The translations under genes and the position numbers were made by a program. The notes beneath the pieces were generated by a model that was given only the letters and a program-made list of their open reading frames with translations, searched no databases and was not told the origin of the DNA. Below, one piece after another: positions 24,039 to 32,374 of a stretch of DNA of 64,000 nt. This DNA comes from Microbacterium oxydans (GTDB lineage: Bacteria; Actinomycetota; Actinomycetes; Actinomycetales; Microbacteriaceae): NCBI RefSeq assembly GCF_900095745.1, contig NZ_FMIR01000017.1, forward strand, positions 310,001 through 374,000. Reading direction: 5' to 3'. How positions within the stretch are numbered: position 1 is the first letter of the stretch; each line of letters begins with the position of its first letter.

Positions 24039-27000
24039 GAGCTCACCGCCGGCACCGTGTGGATGCGACACGGATGCACGCGGCGCTGCGTGTCCGCACA
24101 GTGCGACTCCACCTGCGCGGTGAAGCTTGATGCCGACATGCCGCGCGCGGCATCCGACACCCGCCGCAGGAATGCGGAGCGCGATTCGTCACTCAGCGTG
24201 TGCTGATGAGCGATGCGATAGTCGCTCTTGGAGAGCGTCTTCGAGACGATCACGAGCCGCGCCCCCGCCAGCGACGTCGGCGGAGCACCCTCGACGAGCC
24301 CCTCCTGGACCGCGACCTGATAGGCGGCCAGCTGCGCGTGCTCGACGACGCCGGAGTCGGATTCCGGGTCGTTCTTCCCGGTTTTCAGATCGACGACGAC
24401 CACCGGGCCTTCTTGACCGCCCGACATCGGCTCCCAGCCGCGCCCGCGGGCGTGGGAATGCTCGCCGGCCGCCGGCGGATAGGCCTCGACTCGGTCGATG
24501 TACCCGTGGATGACGGCCTGATTCGCCCGGTCATCCCCCACCGGGTGCACGGTCGGCACAGCTTCGCCCTCCGCTTCCGGCGCCACGTCGACGGCGAAGC
24601 GGAACTCCATCTCACTGCCGATCACGCGGCCGCCCTCGCGCCGCACATCGCCGAGATAGGTGTGCAGGCGGTTCACGAGCACATCTGCGCGCCGCCGCTC
24701 CTTGCGGCCGATCCACTCGGTCTCGAAGTCGAGCTCGGGCCAGTGCTCCTCGACGATCGCCCGCATCCGCTCCAGGTCGCCGTCGGGAACGCGCTCCATC
24801 GCCTCGTGCACGATCGTGCCGATCCCGGCGGTCGGCGGCATCACCGTATCGCCGCCGAGCGCCGAGACGACCCAGTTGAGGCCGCACTCCTCATACGACT
24901 CCATCTTCGACGGCGAGACCCGCGCACCCGTGACCGCGAGATCTCGGAGTGGGGCGTCGCTCGACGCGGGGGTCATTCCGTACCACTCGGCCGGATCGGA
25001 CCCAGGCACCCCCTCCCGGGCGAGCACGGCGAGCTGCCCGGCGGCGTCGCGTCTGAGCGACTCCGCGTGGGCGGTGGTGAGGCTGCGTCGATGCCGTGCG
25101 ACCAGTCCGCGCAGGGTGAGAGGATGCTCGGCTGACGCGTGGCGTTCCGGTGGTTCCGGGGCCGGCAGGAACCCGAAGAAGGGACTCGGCGTGAGATCGT
25201 CGTCGTCGACCGCCGTGATCAGCAGGCGATCGCGCGCACGCGAGACCGCGCGGACGAACAGCCGGAGTTCGTCGTGGAGTGCCGCTCGCCGGCGATCCAG
25301 CACACCCGCGGGCTCGGTGCTGATACCGGTGCGAGCCGCGTGCATCGCATCCGCCAGCCGCCACGTCTGCAGCAGTCCGCCGCGCAGGCGCACGTTCGGC
25401 CAGATGCCGTCCTGCACCCCCGCGACGACCACCGCGTCGAACTCCGTTCCGAGGGCGGTCGCCGGGGTCAGGAGCGTGACCCGGCCCGGGCGGTCGGGGG
25501 TCGACAGCGAATCTTCGGGGACTTCGCTGTCGAGGATGTCGCGCACGAAGGTGTGCGGCTTCTCGTTCGGAGTGCGCTCGACGAACCTCTTCGCCGCATC
25601 GAAGAGCGCGACGAGGGCGTCGAGTGAGCGCGCCGTCTCGGCGCCGGTCGGCACCTGCGAGATCTCTCGCCAGACGACCTGCAGCCGACGACCGTCCACG
25701 GCGCGGGCCTGGTCCCACACCCGCCACAGCAGATCGTGGATCGTCTCCCCCTGAGCGGCCGCTCTGGCCGTGGCCTCGATCGTCTCGGCGAAGCGCTCCG
25801 CCGTGCGCGACTCCGGCGCATCGATGAGGGTCAGGTGCGACGGATTGGCCATGGCCTGCCGCAGCAGCTCCCGCGCGGGGGTCGCGCCGCCCTGCTCGAG
25901 CTCGACGTGTCGGAGCCGCGCGCGGAGTCGCCGCAGTCCGATCGCGTCCATCCCCCCGAACGGGGTGCGCATGGCCTCTTCGAGCGCTTCGGATGTGCGC
26001 TCCTCCATCGGGGTCAGCGCCAGCCGGACGATGCCGACGATGTCTCGCACGATGCCCTCGCTGCCGAGCGGACGCTGCACTCCGGCGGCCCGGGTGGGGA
26101 TCTCCCGGGCGGCGAGCTCGGTCTCGAGGGTCGTCACCTGTCGGGTGTCGTGGGCGATGACGGCCATCCGGTCCCAGCGGATCCCCTCGGCGAGATGCCA
26201 TTCCCGCATCACACCGGCGATGCGATCGAGCTCCTCGTAGGGCGAGGGGGCGACGAAGGTCGAGACCCGGGCGTCGATCTCCTCCGCTGTCACCGGCACG
26301 GGAGCACGTCGATGCTCCACCCTGCCGGAGACACCGATCGCCTGCGTCACGGTCCGCGTGAGGGCGGTGAGCGCCGGCTGCTGGCGATGCGCACCGTCGA
26401 GCACATGCACCTCTCCGAGCGCGCCCGCGAGCTGGGCGAACAGCTCAGGGCTCGCTCCGCGGAAGGAACCGGACGAGATGTCGGGGTCGCCGAACGCCAG
26501 GACGGCGATGCCGCGGCCACGCAGGCTCCGGACCATGGCGATCCCGCCGCGGGTGAGCTCCTGCGCGTCGTCGATCAGCACCACGCGCAGGGGCGCCAGA
26601 GGGCCGAGCGTCGCGGCGTCCGCTCCGTGCAGGATCGTGCTCGCCTCGCTCAGGAGATCGGCCGCGTCGCGGTGCGCGGAACGCAGCGCATCGAGCACCG
26701 TCCGATACTCGACCAGGAACTCGGCCGCCGCGGCCCACACATCGTTGCCCGACGCTCGGAGCTCGTCGGGGTGGACACCGATCTCGGTGCACTCCGCCAG
26801 GAACGCCCGAAGCTCGGAGCGGAATCCCTTCGATGCGCGAACGGAGGCGCTGAGGGCATCCGGCCAGGGGATGCGCCCGTCTTCCGTGTCACCGGCGAGG
26901 AGCTCGGCGATGATACGGTCCTGGTCTGCGCCGGTGAGCAGCGCGGGCGGTTCCGCGCCCTCGCGCACCATCGCTCCGCGGACCAGCTGGAAGGCGAAGG

Positions 27001-27256
27001 ACCCGAGTGACCGCGCCAACGGCCCGGGGGTGGCCTGACCGATGCGCACGCCGATGCGATCTCGCAGCGCCGTCGCCGCCTGACGACTCGGGGTGAGCGC
27101 GAGGACCTCTTCGGGTCGCAGCCCCTGCGCGTCGAGCAGATGCACCACACGGTCGACGAGGGTGCGGGTCTTCCCCGTTCCCGGTGCGCCGATGATGACG
27201 CCCGATGCCGACGGCTCCGCGGCGATCACAGCTCGCTGCGCGGCATCCGATGTCAT
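24035..27256 (-). CDS. adnA: AdnA-like helicase-nuclease subunit
   Basis: A 1073-aa partner of AdnB. Walker A is GAPGTGKT (23-30), and motif II is represented by VLIDDAQELT, with DDAQ instead of the active DEFQ/DEYQ type, fitting the weaker lead motor known for AdnA. The C-terminal nuclease has VVVVDLKTGKNDP near residue 955. A Cys in ESYEECGLNW and two near the C-terminus (HC...PC) may be remnants of the Fe-S site seen in related nucleases. The start ATG 27256 is chosen because TAGCGT stands seven bases upstream; an ATG at 27286 lies upstream of that promoter. It is first in the adnA-adnB operon. Confidence 0.87.
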   Translation of the reverse strand: MTSDAAQRAVIAAEPSASGVIIGAPGTGKTRTLVDRVVHLLDAQGLRPEEVLALTPSRQAATALRDRIGVRIGQATPGPLARSLGSFAFQLVRGAMVREGAEPPALLTGADQDRIIAELLAGDTEDGRIPWPDALSASVRASKGFRSELRAFLAECTEIGVHPDELRASGNDVWAAAAEFLVEYRTVLDALRSAHRDAADLLSEASTILHGADAATLGPLAPLRVVLIDDAQELTRGGIAMVRSLRGRGIAVLAFGDPDISSGSFRGASPELFAQLAGALGEVHVLDGAHRQQPALTALTRTVTQAIGVSGRVEHRRAPVPVTAEEIDARVSTFVAPSPYEELDRIAGVMREWHLAEGIRWDRMAVIAHDTRQVTTLETELAAREIPTRAAGVQRPLGSEGIVRDIVGIVRLALTPMEERTSEALEEAMRTPFGGMDAIGLRRLRARLRHVELEQGGATPARELLRQAMANPSHLTLIDAPESRTAERFAETIEATARAAAQGETIHDLLWRVWDQARAVDGRRLQVVWREISQVPTGAETARSLDALVALFDAAKRFVERTPNEKPHTFVRDILDSEVPEDSLSTPDRPGRVTLLTPATALGTEFDAVVVAGVQDGIWPNVRLRGGLLQTWRLADAMHAARTGISTEPAGVLDRRRAALHDELRLFVRAVSRARDRLLITAVDDDDLTPSPFFGFLPAPEPPERHASAEHPLTLRGLVARHRRSLTTAHAESLRRDAAGQLAVLAREGVPGSDPAEWYGMTPASSDAPLRDLAVTGARVSPSKMESYEECGLNWVVSALGGDTVMPPTAGIGTIVHEAMERVPDGDLERMRAIVEEHWPELDFETEWIGRKERRRADVLVNRLHTYLGDVRREGGRVIGSEMEFRFAVDVAPEAEGEAVPTVHPVGDDRANQAVIHGYIDRVEAYPPAAGEHSHARGRGWEPMSGGQEGPVVVVDLKTGKNDPESDSGVVEHAQLAAYQVAVQEGLVEGAPPTSLAGARLVIVSKTLSKSDYRIAHQHTLSDESRSAFLRRVSDAARGMSASSFTAQVESHCADTQRRVHPCRIHTVPAVSS

Positions 27257-27263
27257 GTCCTCC

Positions 27264-27269
27264 ACGCTA
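27264..27269 (-). promoter_or_regulatory. -10 box TAGCGT, leaderless type
   Basis: TAGCGT is seven bases before ATG 27256 and places transcription start at the adnA start codon. Confidence 0.55.
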
Positions 27270-27359
27270 TCCGGACGCGCGGACATCGGCGTGCGTCCTC
27301 GCCTGTGCGCTCAGGGCGAAACCACCGCGGTCGGCCGATCCGGCCCGAGGCGCGCGGGG

Positions 27360-27365
27360 TAGAGT
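27360..27365 (+). promoter_or_regulatory. -10 box TAGAGT
   Basis: TAGAGT would give a leader of about 25 bases that includes the AAGGAG site before GTG 27397. It contrasts with the leaderless units around it. Confidence 0.5.
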
Positions 27366-27396
27366 TGGGCCAGTCCCCGAACTTCAAGGAGCACGC

Positions 27397-27621
27397 GTGG
27401 AAATCCGCATCGGCATCATCAACACCGGCCGTGAACTGAGCTTCGACACCGGCGCGAGCGCGGACGAGGTCCGCACCCAGGTCGCCACGGCGCTGGAGCA
27501 GAACTCGACGCACGTGAGCTTCGCCGATGTGAAGGGCAACTCGTACATCGTCCCGACCGCGAACCTCGCCTACATCGAGCTGGGCACCGAGGAATCGCGC
27601 CGCGTCGGCTTCGTCGCCTGA
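27397..27621 (+). CDS. DUF3107 family small protein
   Basis: A 74-aa protein starting EIRIGIINTGREL, which matches the actinobacterial DUF3107 family (M. tuberculosis Rv3208A/TB9.4). It is compact, acidic and soluble with no signal peptide. GTG 27397 is preceded by AAGGAG at six bases. A small membrane protein gene follows after seven bases. Its function is unknown; conserved position near RhlE and a ferritin-like protein is shared with mycobacteria. Confidence 0.88.
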   Translation: MEIRIGIINTGRELSFDTGASADEVRTQVATALEQNSTHVSFADVKGNSYIVPTANLAYIELGTEESRRVGFVA

Positions 27622-27628
27622 TCCGACG

Positions 27629-27916
27629 ATGTACATCCTCCTCGCACTCGTCGGGGCGTGCGCGCTGGGAATCGCGGTGCACTTCCTGATCGGTGACCGC
27701 GAGCTGCGCGGGGTCGTCCTCGCCCCCGCCATCGCGACGGCCGCATCGGCGATCCTCTACACGGGCCTGCAGTGGCTGGGCGTCGGCGAGGACAGCATCT
27801 GGCTGTGGCTCGCGAGCGTGCTCGGCGCCGCCGTGATCGCCGCCGTCGGGACCATGGCCATCACGGCGCTGCGCAAGCGCTCCGACTCGGCGACGAGGAC
27901 CGCACTGGGCATCTGA
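27629..27916 (+). CDS. Small three-helix membrane protein
   Basis: A 95-aa hypothetical protein. Hydrophobic segments at about 2-20, 29-50 and 58-81 suggest three membrane helices, followed by a basic C-terminal tail (LRKRSDSATRT) that should be cytoplasmic. It lies seven bases after the DUF3107 gene and is probably co-transcribed. I do not recognise a family. Confidence 0.7.
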   Translation: MYILLALVGACALGIAVHFLIGDRELRGVVLAPAIATAASAILYTGLQWLGVGEDSIWLWLASVLGAAVIAAVGTMAITALRKRSDSATRTALGI

Positions 27917-27944
27917 CCCGGACGCCCCTGGTCCGCGGCGGCCT

Positions 27945-28658
27945 CTAGGACGCGAGGCCCATCGCATCCATGCGTCGCGCGTGCGCGCCCATCAGCTCGG
28001 TGTACACCGGCTCGATGCGGGCGTCGTCGACGTCGAGCAGCTCGGGACGCAGTGCCGAGCGGCAGACGAGGATCGTGTCTCCGACCAGTCGCCGCGCCCA
28101 CATGGACAGCAGCGAACGCCACTCCTCGTCGCTCTCGATCGTCTCCTGGATGATCGCGACGATCTCGTGGCCGGCGTCGTCCTCCCGCAGGATCTGCGCG
28201 ACCCGGCGGCCGGTGTCGCCGTAGCTCGAGGCCAGCGCGAGGTAGAAGTCGTCGAGCATCCCTGCGGTGATGTACACCGACAGCAGGGTCTCACGCGGAC
28301 GCGCACCGATCGTCTTGCGTCGGAACGCATCGAGGTGCTCGCGGAACGGCAGCATCACCTGCGTGGGATCTCCGCCACGCTCGGCGATGACCTCGACGAT
28401 GCCGCGGTGTTTCGTCAGCGCTGCTCCGGCCGCGCGCGACAGCGACTCTTTCTCGGACAGCTCCGGCGTCGCCCGGATCAGCCGGGTGAGCGTCTCGAAG
28501 TACCCCAGCTGCAGGTAAGCCGCCTGGCCGAGGAAACGATCCAGTTCGGGGGCGAGTTCGGCGAAGTCGATGCGCGTGGCATCGCTCTGCTCCCCTCGAC
28601 TGCGAAGTGCGAGGGTACGCCGCGGCGCGTCTTCGCGCTGCCAGAACCACTTAACCAC
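27945..28658 (-). CDS. Ferritin-like fold protein (MiaE_2-like)
   Basis: A 237-aa helical protein. The pattern of acidic residues and His (Glu in YFETLTRLI, KHRGIVEVIAE, EDDAGHEIVAIIQE) fits a four-helix di-iron carboxylate fold of the tRNA-hydroxylase-related MiaE_2/ferritin-like group, equivalent to Rv3210c next to RhlE. Start GTG 28658 has GGAGGA eight bases upstream. It is divergent from rhlE. Whether it is a hydroxylase, an oxidase or structural cannot be told from the sequence. Confidence 0.8.
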   Translation of the reverse strand: MVKWFWQREDAPRRTLALRSRGEQSDATRIDFAELAPELDRFLGQAAYLQLGYFETLTRLIRATPELSEKESLSRAAGAALTKHRGIVEVIAERGGDPTQVMLPFREHLDAFRRKTIGARPRETLLSVYITAGMLDDFYLALASSYGDTGRRVAQILREDDAGHEIVAIIQETIESDEEWRSLLSMWARRLVGDTILVCRSALRPELLDVDDARIEPVYTELMGAHARRMDAMGLAS

Positions 28659-28690
28659 GAGGTCTTCCTCCCGAGTCCACCACGTCGTTC

Positions 28691-28696
28691 ACAATA
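28691..28696 (-). promoter_or_regulatory. -10 box TATTGT for ferritin-like gene
   Basis: TATTGT lies 32 bases before GTG 28658 and would give a leader of about 25 bases carrying the GGAGGA site. Confidence 0.45.
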
Positions 28697-28738
28697 CCCG
28701 CGCTGCGACCTTCTCCCGGGTCCTGACGACCCCTCGGG

Positions 28739-28847
28739 TAGGCTGGGCGTGTCCCCGCCGTCGGAGCGGGGCCCCGCGCCTGTGGCACAAGAGACGGCGT
28801 GGCTCCGTTTACGTGGCGATCCCCCAGGCTCGCCGGACAGGCAATCT
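28739..28847 (+). promoter_or_regulatory. Two candidate -10 boxes for rhlE
   Basis: TAGGCT (28739-28744) would give a leader of about 100 bases, while CAATCT (28842-28847) is seven bases before GTG 28855 and would give a leaderless mRNA. There is no strong Shine-Dalgarno sequence, so either or both may be used. Confidence 0.4.
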
Positions 28848-28854
28848 GAATAAA

Positions 28855-30375
28855 GTGACAACTTTCGCCGATCTCGGCATCGATCAGGACATCGTCGACG
28901 CGCTCGCCGCCAAGGGCATCGTCGACGCGTTCCCGATCCAGGAGCAGACCATCCCCCTCGGCCTTCCCGGCCAGGACATCATCGGCCAGGCGAAGACCGG
29001 AACGGGAAAGACCTTCGGGTTCGGCATCCCCGTCGTCCAGCGCCTCGGCAAGGACCCGGAGCACGGCGTCAAGGCACTCATCGTGGTGCCGACCCGCGAG
29101 CTCGCGGTGCAGGTCTACGAAGACATCGACCTGCTCACCAGCAACCGTTCCACCAGCGTCGTCGCCATCTACGGCGGCAAGGCGTACGAGGGGCAGATCG
29201 ACCAGCTCAAGGCCGGCGCACAGATCGTCGTCGGCACCCCCGGTCGCCTGATCGACCTCGCGGGCCAGCGCCTGCTCGACCTCTCGAACGCGACCGAGGT
29301 CGTGCTCGACGAGGCCGACAAGATGCTCGACCTCGGCTTCCTCGCCGACATCGAGAAGATCTTCCAGAAGGTCCCGGCGGTCCGCCACACGCAGCTGTTC
29401 TCGGCGACCATGCCCGGCCCGATCGTGGCGCTCGCCCGCCGCTTCATGTCGAACCCGATCCACATCCGCGCGAACGACCCCGATGAGGGCCTCACGCAGG
29501 CGAACATCAAGCACCTCGTCTACCGCGCGCACTCGATGGACAAGGACGAGATCATCGCCCGCATCCTGCAGGCCGAGGGTCGCGGCAAGACGGTCATCTT
29601 CACGCGCACAAAGCGCGCTGCACAGCGCCTCGTCGATGAGCTCGGCGACCGCGGCTTCAACGTCGGCGGCGTGCACGGCGACATGGGCCAGGACCAGCGC
29701 GAGCGCTCGATGGCCGCGTTCAAAGCCGGCAAGCGCGACGTGCTCGTCGCCACCGACGTCGCGGCCCGCGGCATCGACGTCGACGACGTCACGCACGTGA
29801 TCAACCACACGATCCCGGATGAGGACAAGACGTACCTGCACCGCGCCGGCCGTACCGGTCGCGCGGGCAAGACCGGCATCGCGGTCACGTTCGTCGACTG
29901 GGAGGACCTGCACAAGTGGGCCCTCATCAACCGCGCCCTCGAGTTCGGCCAGCCGGATCCGACCGAGACCTACTCGTCGAGCCCGCACCTGTTCGAGGAC
30001 CTCGACATCCCGCAGGGCACCAAGGGCCGTCTCGTTTCGGCTCCGAAGACCGAGTCGGTCAAGACCGAGCGCACCCGCCGTCCCGAACGGGCTGCGGATG
30101 TCGCGGCCGAGGGTACCGAGGAGGGCGGCACGCGCCGCCGCCGGCGTCGCCGCAACAGCACCACCCCGGTCGGTTCGACCTTCGCCGAAGGCGCTGCCGA
30201 GTCCACGTCGGACGAGGGTCAGTCCGCGCCGGCAGCCGACCGTGGCGCCGAGGGCGCCGGCACGCACGACGGTGCAGGCAAGGAGCACCACGACGGCAAG
30301 CCGGCTCCGGCACGTCGTCGCCGGCGTCGTCGCGGCGGTTCCGGCGCGGGAGCGGCTCCGGTCGCCGGAGCCTGA
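28855..30375 (+). CDS. rhlE: DEAD-box RNA helicase, RhlE type
   Basis: A 506-aa ATP-dependent RNA helicase. The N-terminal Q motif FADLGI...PIQEQTIP precedes Walker A AKTGTGKT (about 46-53), DEAD in VLDEADKMLDLGF, SAT, and motif VI HRAGRTGRAG. From about residue 400 the protein becomes a disordered tail with Arg-rich clusters (RRRRRRN and RRRRRRRGG) that probably bind RNA, as in cold-shock and degradosome helicases. The GTG at 28855 gives a start VTTFADLGI like homologues; a longer start at 28813 is possible. It ends in a strong terminator shared with the converging DUF817 gene. Confidence 0.9.
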   Translation: MTTFADLGIDQDIVDALAAKGIVDAFPIQEQTIPLGLPGQDIIGQAKTGTGKTFGFGIPVVQRLGKDPEHGVKALIVVPTRELAVQVYEDIDLLTSNRSTSVVAIYGGKAYEGQIDQLKAGAQIVVGTPGRLIDLAGQRLLDLSNATEVVLDEADKMLDLGFLADIEKIFQKVPAVRHTQLFSATMPGPIVALARRFMSNPIHIRANDPDEGLTQANIKHLVYRAHSMDKDEIIARILQAEGRGKTVIFTRTKRAAQRLVDELGDRGFNVGGVHGDMGQDQRERSMAAFKAGKRDVLVATDVAARGIDVDDVTHVINHTIPDEDKTYLHRAGRTGRAGKTGIAVTFVDWEDLHKWALINRALEFGQPDPTETYSSSPHLFEDLDIPQGTKGRLVSAPKTESVKTERTRRPERAADVAAEGTEEGGTRRRRRRRNSTTPVGSTFAEGAAESTSDEGQSAPAADRGAEGAGTHDGAGKEHHDGKPAPARRRRRRRGGSGAGAAPVAGA

Positions 30376-30391
30376 CAGGCCTCAGCACCTC

Positions 30392-30439
30392 ACGAAGGGC
30401 GCGTCCTGCGGACGATCATCCGCAGTGCGCGCCCTTCGT
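30392..30439. terminator. Bidirectional terminator between rhlE and the DUF817 gene
   Basis: A long hairpin pairs 30392-30403 with 30428-30439 (12 bp perfect) and has a second inner 7-bp stem around a 6-base loop. It sits 16 bases past rhlE and 12 bases past the converging stop at 30452. Confidence 0.8.
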
Positions 30440-30451
30440 CGTGCACCCGGA

Positions 30452-31339
30452 TCAGACCGGCGCTCGAGCAGCCTGCCCGCGTTGCAGCAACGCGGCAGGA
30501 ACCTGTGGCGGATACACCCACGCGACGAGGACGACCGAGATGATCATGAGCAGGAACCACGAGGTCAGCTTGCTCGGAGACACCGGCTGCCAGCCCTCGG
30601 CCTGGTCGGGATACGCCCAGGCACCCGCCCAGGTGCCGATGTTCTCGGCGAGATAGATGAACACGGCGACACCGGCGAAGACGGCCAGGAGCGGTAGCCG
30701 GATCGTGCGTCGCCACACGCGGGCGTGCATGACCGTGGGCAGCCACAGCAACACGACGCCGACCAGCAGCACCCAGCGCGCATCCCACCACCAGTGGTGC
30801 GCGAAGAAGTTGACGTAGATCGCGACCGCGAGGATCGCCGTCATCCACCGACGCGGATACCTCTCGAAGCCCAGGTCGAAGAGGCGGTAGACGCGCACCA
30901 TGTAAGACCCGACCGCGGCATACATGAAGCCGCTGAACAGGGGCACCCCGCCGATGCGCAGGAATCCGTCCGCGGCATAGGCCCACGATCCGACATCGGT
31001 CTTGAACAGCTCCATCACGGTGCCGGTGATGTGGAAAAGCACGATGACCCACAGCTCGCGACCGCTCTCCAGCCGGAAGACGAGCATCGCCGCCTGGATG
31101 AGCACCGCGGCGATCGTCAGCGCATCGTTGCGGGCGAGCGCCGCATCGTCGGGGTACCAGATCCGCGCTGCGACGATCACGACGAGCAGTGCCGCCCCGA
31201 AGATGCATGCCCATGCCTGCTTCAGCACGAACACCGCGAACTCGATCAGGCCGGCACGGATTCCGTTCGCCGGGGCGCCGCGGAGGACGCGGTGAGCGAT
31301 CGCATCGACGCGCCGCTCCAGGGAAGTCGCTCGCTGCAT
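30452..31339 (-). CDS. DUF817 family integral membrane protein
   Basis: A 295-aa polytopic membrane protein with about eight hydrophobic helices. The family-typical stretches FVLKQAWACIFG, LFHITGTVMELFKT, GGVPLFSGFMYAAVGSYM, NFFAHHWW and YLAENIGTWAGAW are all present, with conserved His, Glu and Asn residues in or near the membrane. ATG 31339 has TACCGT seven bases upstream. It appears monocistronic. The biochemical role of DUF817 is unknown to me. Confidence 0.85.
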   Translation of the reverse strand: MQRATSLERRVDAIAHRVLRGAPANGIRAGLIEFAVFVLKQAWACIFGAALLVVIVAARIWYPDDAALARNDALTIAAVLIQAAMLVFRLESGRELWVIVLFHITGTVMELFKTDVGSWAYAADGFLRIGGVPLFSGFMYAAVGSYMVRVYRLFDLGFERYPRRWMTAILAVAIYVNFFAHHWWWDARWVLLVGVVLLWLPTVMHARVWRRTIRLPLLAVFAGVAVFIYLAENIGTWAGAWAYPDQAEGWQPVSPSKLTSWFLLMIISVVLVAWVYPPQVPAALLQRGQAARAPV

Positions 31340-31346
31340 GCCTCGG

Positions 31347-31352
31347 ACGGTA
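31347..31352 (-). promoter_or_regulatory. -10 box TACCGT, leaderless type
   Basis: TACCGT is seven bases before ATG 31339. Confidence 0.5.
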
Positions 31353-31402
31353 TCGGTCGCCGTCGACAGCCCGCCGGGAGATGACCGACAGAATGCCGAG
31401 GA

Positions 31403-32275
31403 TCAGGGATAACGCGGGGAGATACCGGTGCCGCGTGCTATGAGCCGCGCGACCATCTCGTCGGACGTGGTGTTCTCGCCCGGACGGTTCGGCTTGCCGC
31501 TGCCGTGATAGTCGCTGGACCCGGTAATGATGAGGTCATGCTCGGCGGCGATCTCCCGCAGCTTCCGCTTGCCGGCTTCTGTGTTCTCGCGATGGTCGAT
31601 CTCGAAGCCACCGAGGCCGGCGTCGATCAGTCGCTCGATGAACGACACCGGCATCATCCGGTCGCGGCCCGACGTCACGGGGTGCGCGATGACGGCAACT
31701 CCCCCAGCCTCCGTGATCAGCCGTACCGCGGTGAGGGGATCCGGTGCGTAGTGCGGCTCGTAGTACCCCTCGCGCGGGTGCAGGATGCCGTCGAACGCCT
31801 CGGTCCGGTCCCGGACGATGCCGCGGGCGATCAGCGCGTCGGCGATGTGGGGGCGCCCCACCGTCGCATCCAGGTTCGTCTGCGCGACGACGTCCTCCCA
31901 GTGGAGGTCGTAGTCCCGCCCGATGTTCCGAACGATGCGCTCGGCACGGCCGATCCGGTCTCCGCGGATGCGATCGGTCTCGGCGCGCAGCGCCTCGTTC
32001 TCGGGGTCGAAGAGATAGCCCAGTACGTGCACACTGCGCCATTCGTGCTTGGCTGAAAGCTCCATGCCGGGGATGAAGGTCATTCCGAGCGCGACGGCCG
32101 CATCGCCCGCCTCGGCCCACCCGGTGGAGCGGTCGTGGTCGGTGAGCGCCGCCGTGCGGATCCCGTGCGCGTGGACCTGCCGCATCACCTCGGCCGGCGA
32201 CTCCGTGCCGTCGGACTGGTGGGAGTGCAGGTGCAGGTCGGCGGGACCGGCGAACCCGGCAGACGGAGTGGCCAT
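31403..32275 (-). CDS. PHP-domain metal-dependent phosphoesterase
   Basis: A 290-aa enzyme of the PHP family that includes TrpH/YciV and the nucleoside 3',5'-bisphosphate phosphatases. Metal ligands are visible in DLHLHSHQSDG (13-23), ALTDHD (about 43-48), GMELSA (about 69-74), AHPVTSGRD and the late SSDYHGSG. The length is typical. ATG 32275 has TACGCT six bases upstream. It is divergent from the endonuclease/phosphatase gene. Likely substrates are phosphorylated nucleotides or short RNA; a DNA polymerase function is excluded by size. Confidence 0.88.
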   Translation of the reverse strand: MATPSAGFAGPADLHLHSHQSDGTESPAEVMRQVHAHGIRTAALTDHDRSTGWAEAGDAAVALGMTFIPGMELSAKHEWRSVHVLGYLFDPENEALRAETDRIRGDRIGRAERIVRNIGRDYDLHWEDVVAQTNLDATVGRPHIADALIARGIVRDRTEAFDGILHPREGYYEPHYAPDPLTAVRLITEAGGVAVIAHPVTSGRDRMMPVSFIERLIDAGLGGFEIDHRENTEAGKRKLREIAAEHDLIITGSSDYHGSGKPNRPGENTTSDEMVARLIARGTGISPRYP

Positions 32276-32281
32276 CCTCCG

Positions 32282-32287
32282 AGCGTA
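32282..32287 (-). promoter_or_regulatory. -10 box TACGCT, leaderless type
   Basis: TACGCT is six bases before ATG 32275. Confidence 0.55.
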
Positions 32288-32361
32288 CCGAGCGTCACCC
32301 GCACCGGGCGCGGAGGCGCACGGAGGGGATGTCGGGGCAGGGACTTCACAGGCGGCGCTTC

Positions 32362-32367
32362 TAGGCT
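32362..32367 (+). promoter_or_regulatory. -10 box TAGGCT, leaderless type
   Basis: TAGGCT is seven bases before ATG 32375. Confidence 0.55.
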
Positions 32368-32374
32368 GGAGGGG

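Noticed and set aside
21516..24206. An 896-aa plus-strand open frame opposite adnB
   Set aside because: It is the antisense shadow of a gene with conserved helicase motifs. Its translation is Arg/His/Glu-rich low-information sequence without domains, as expected in GC-rich DNA.
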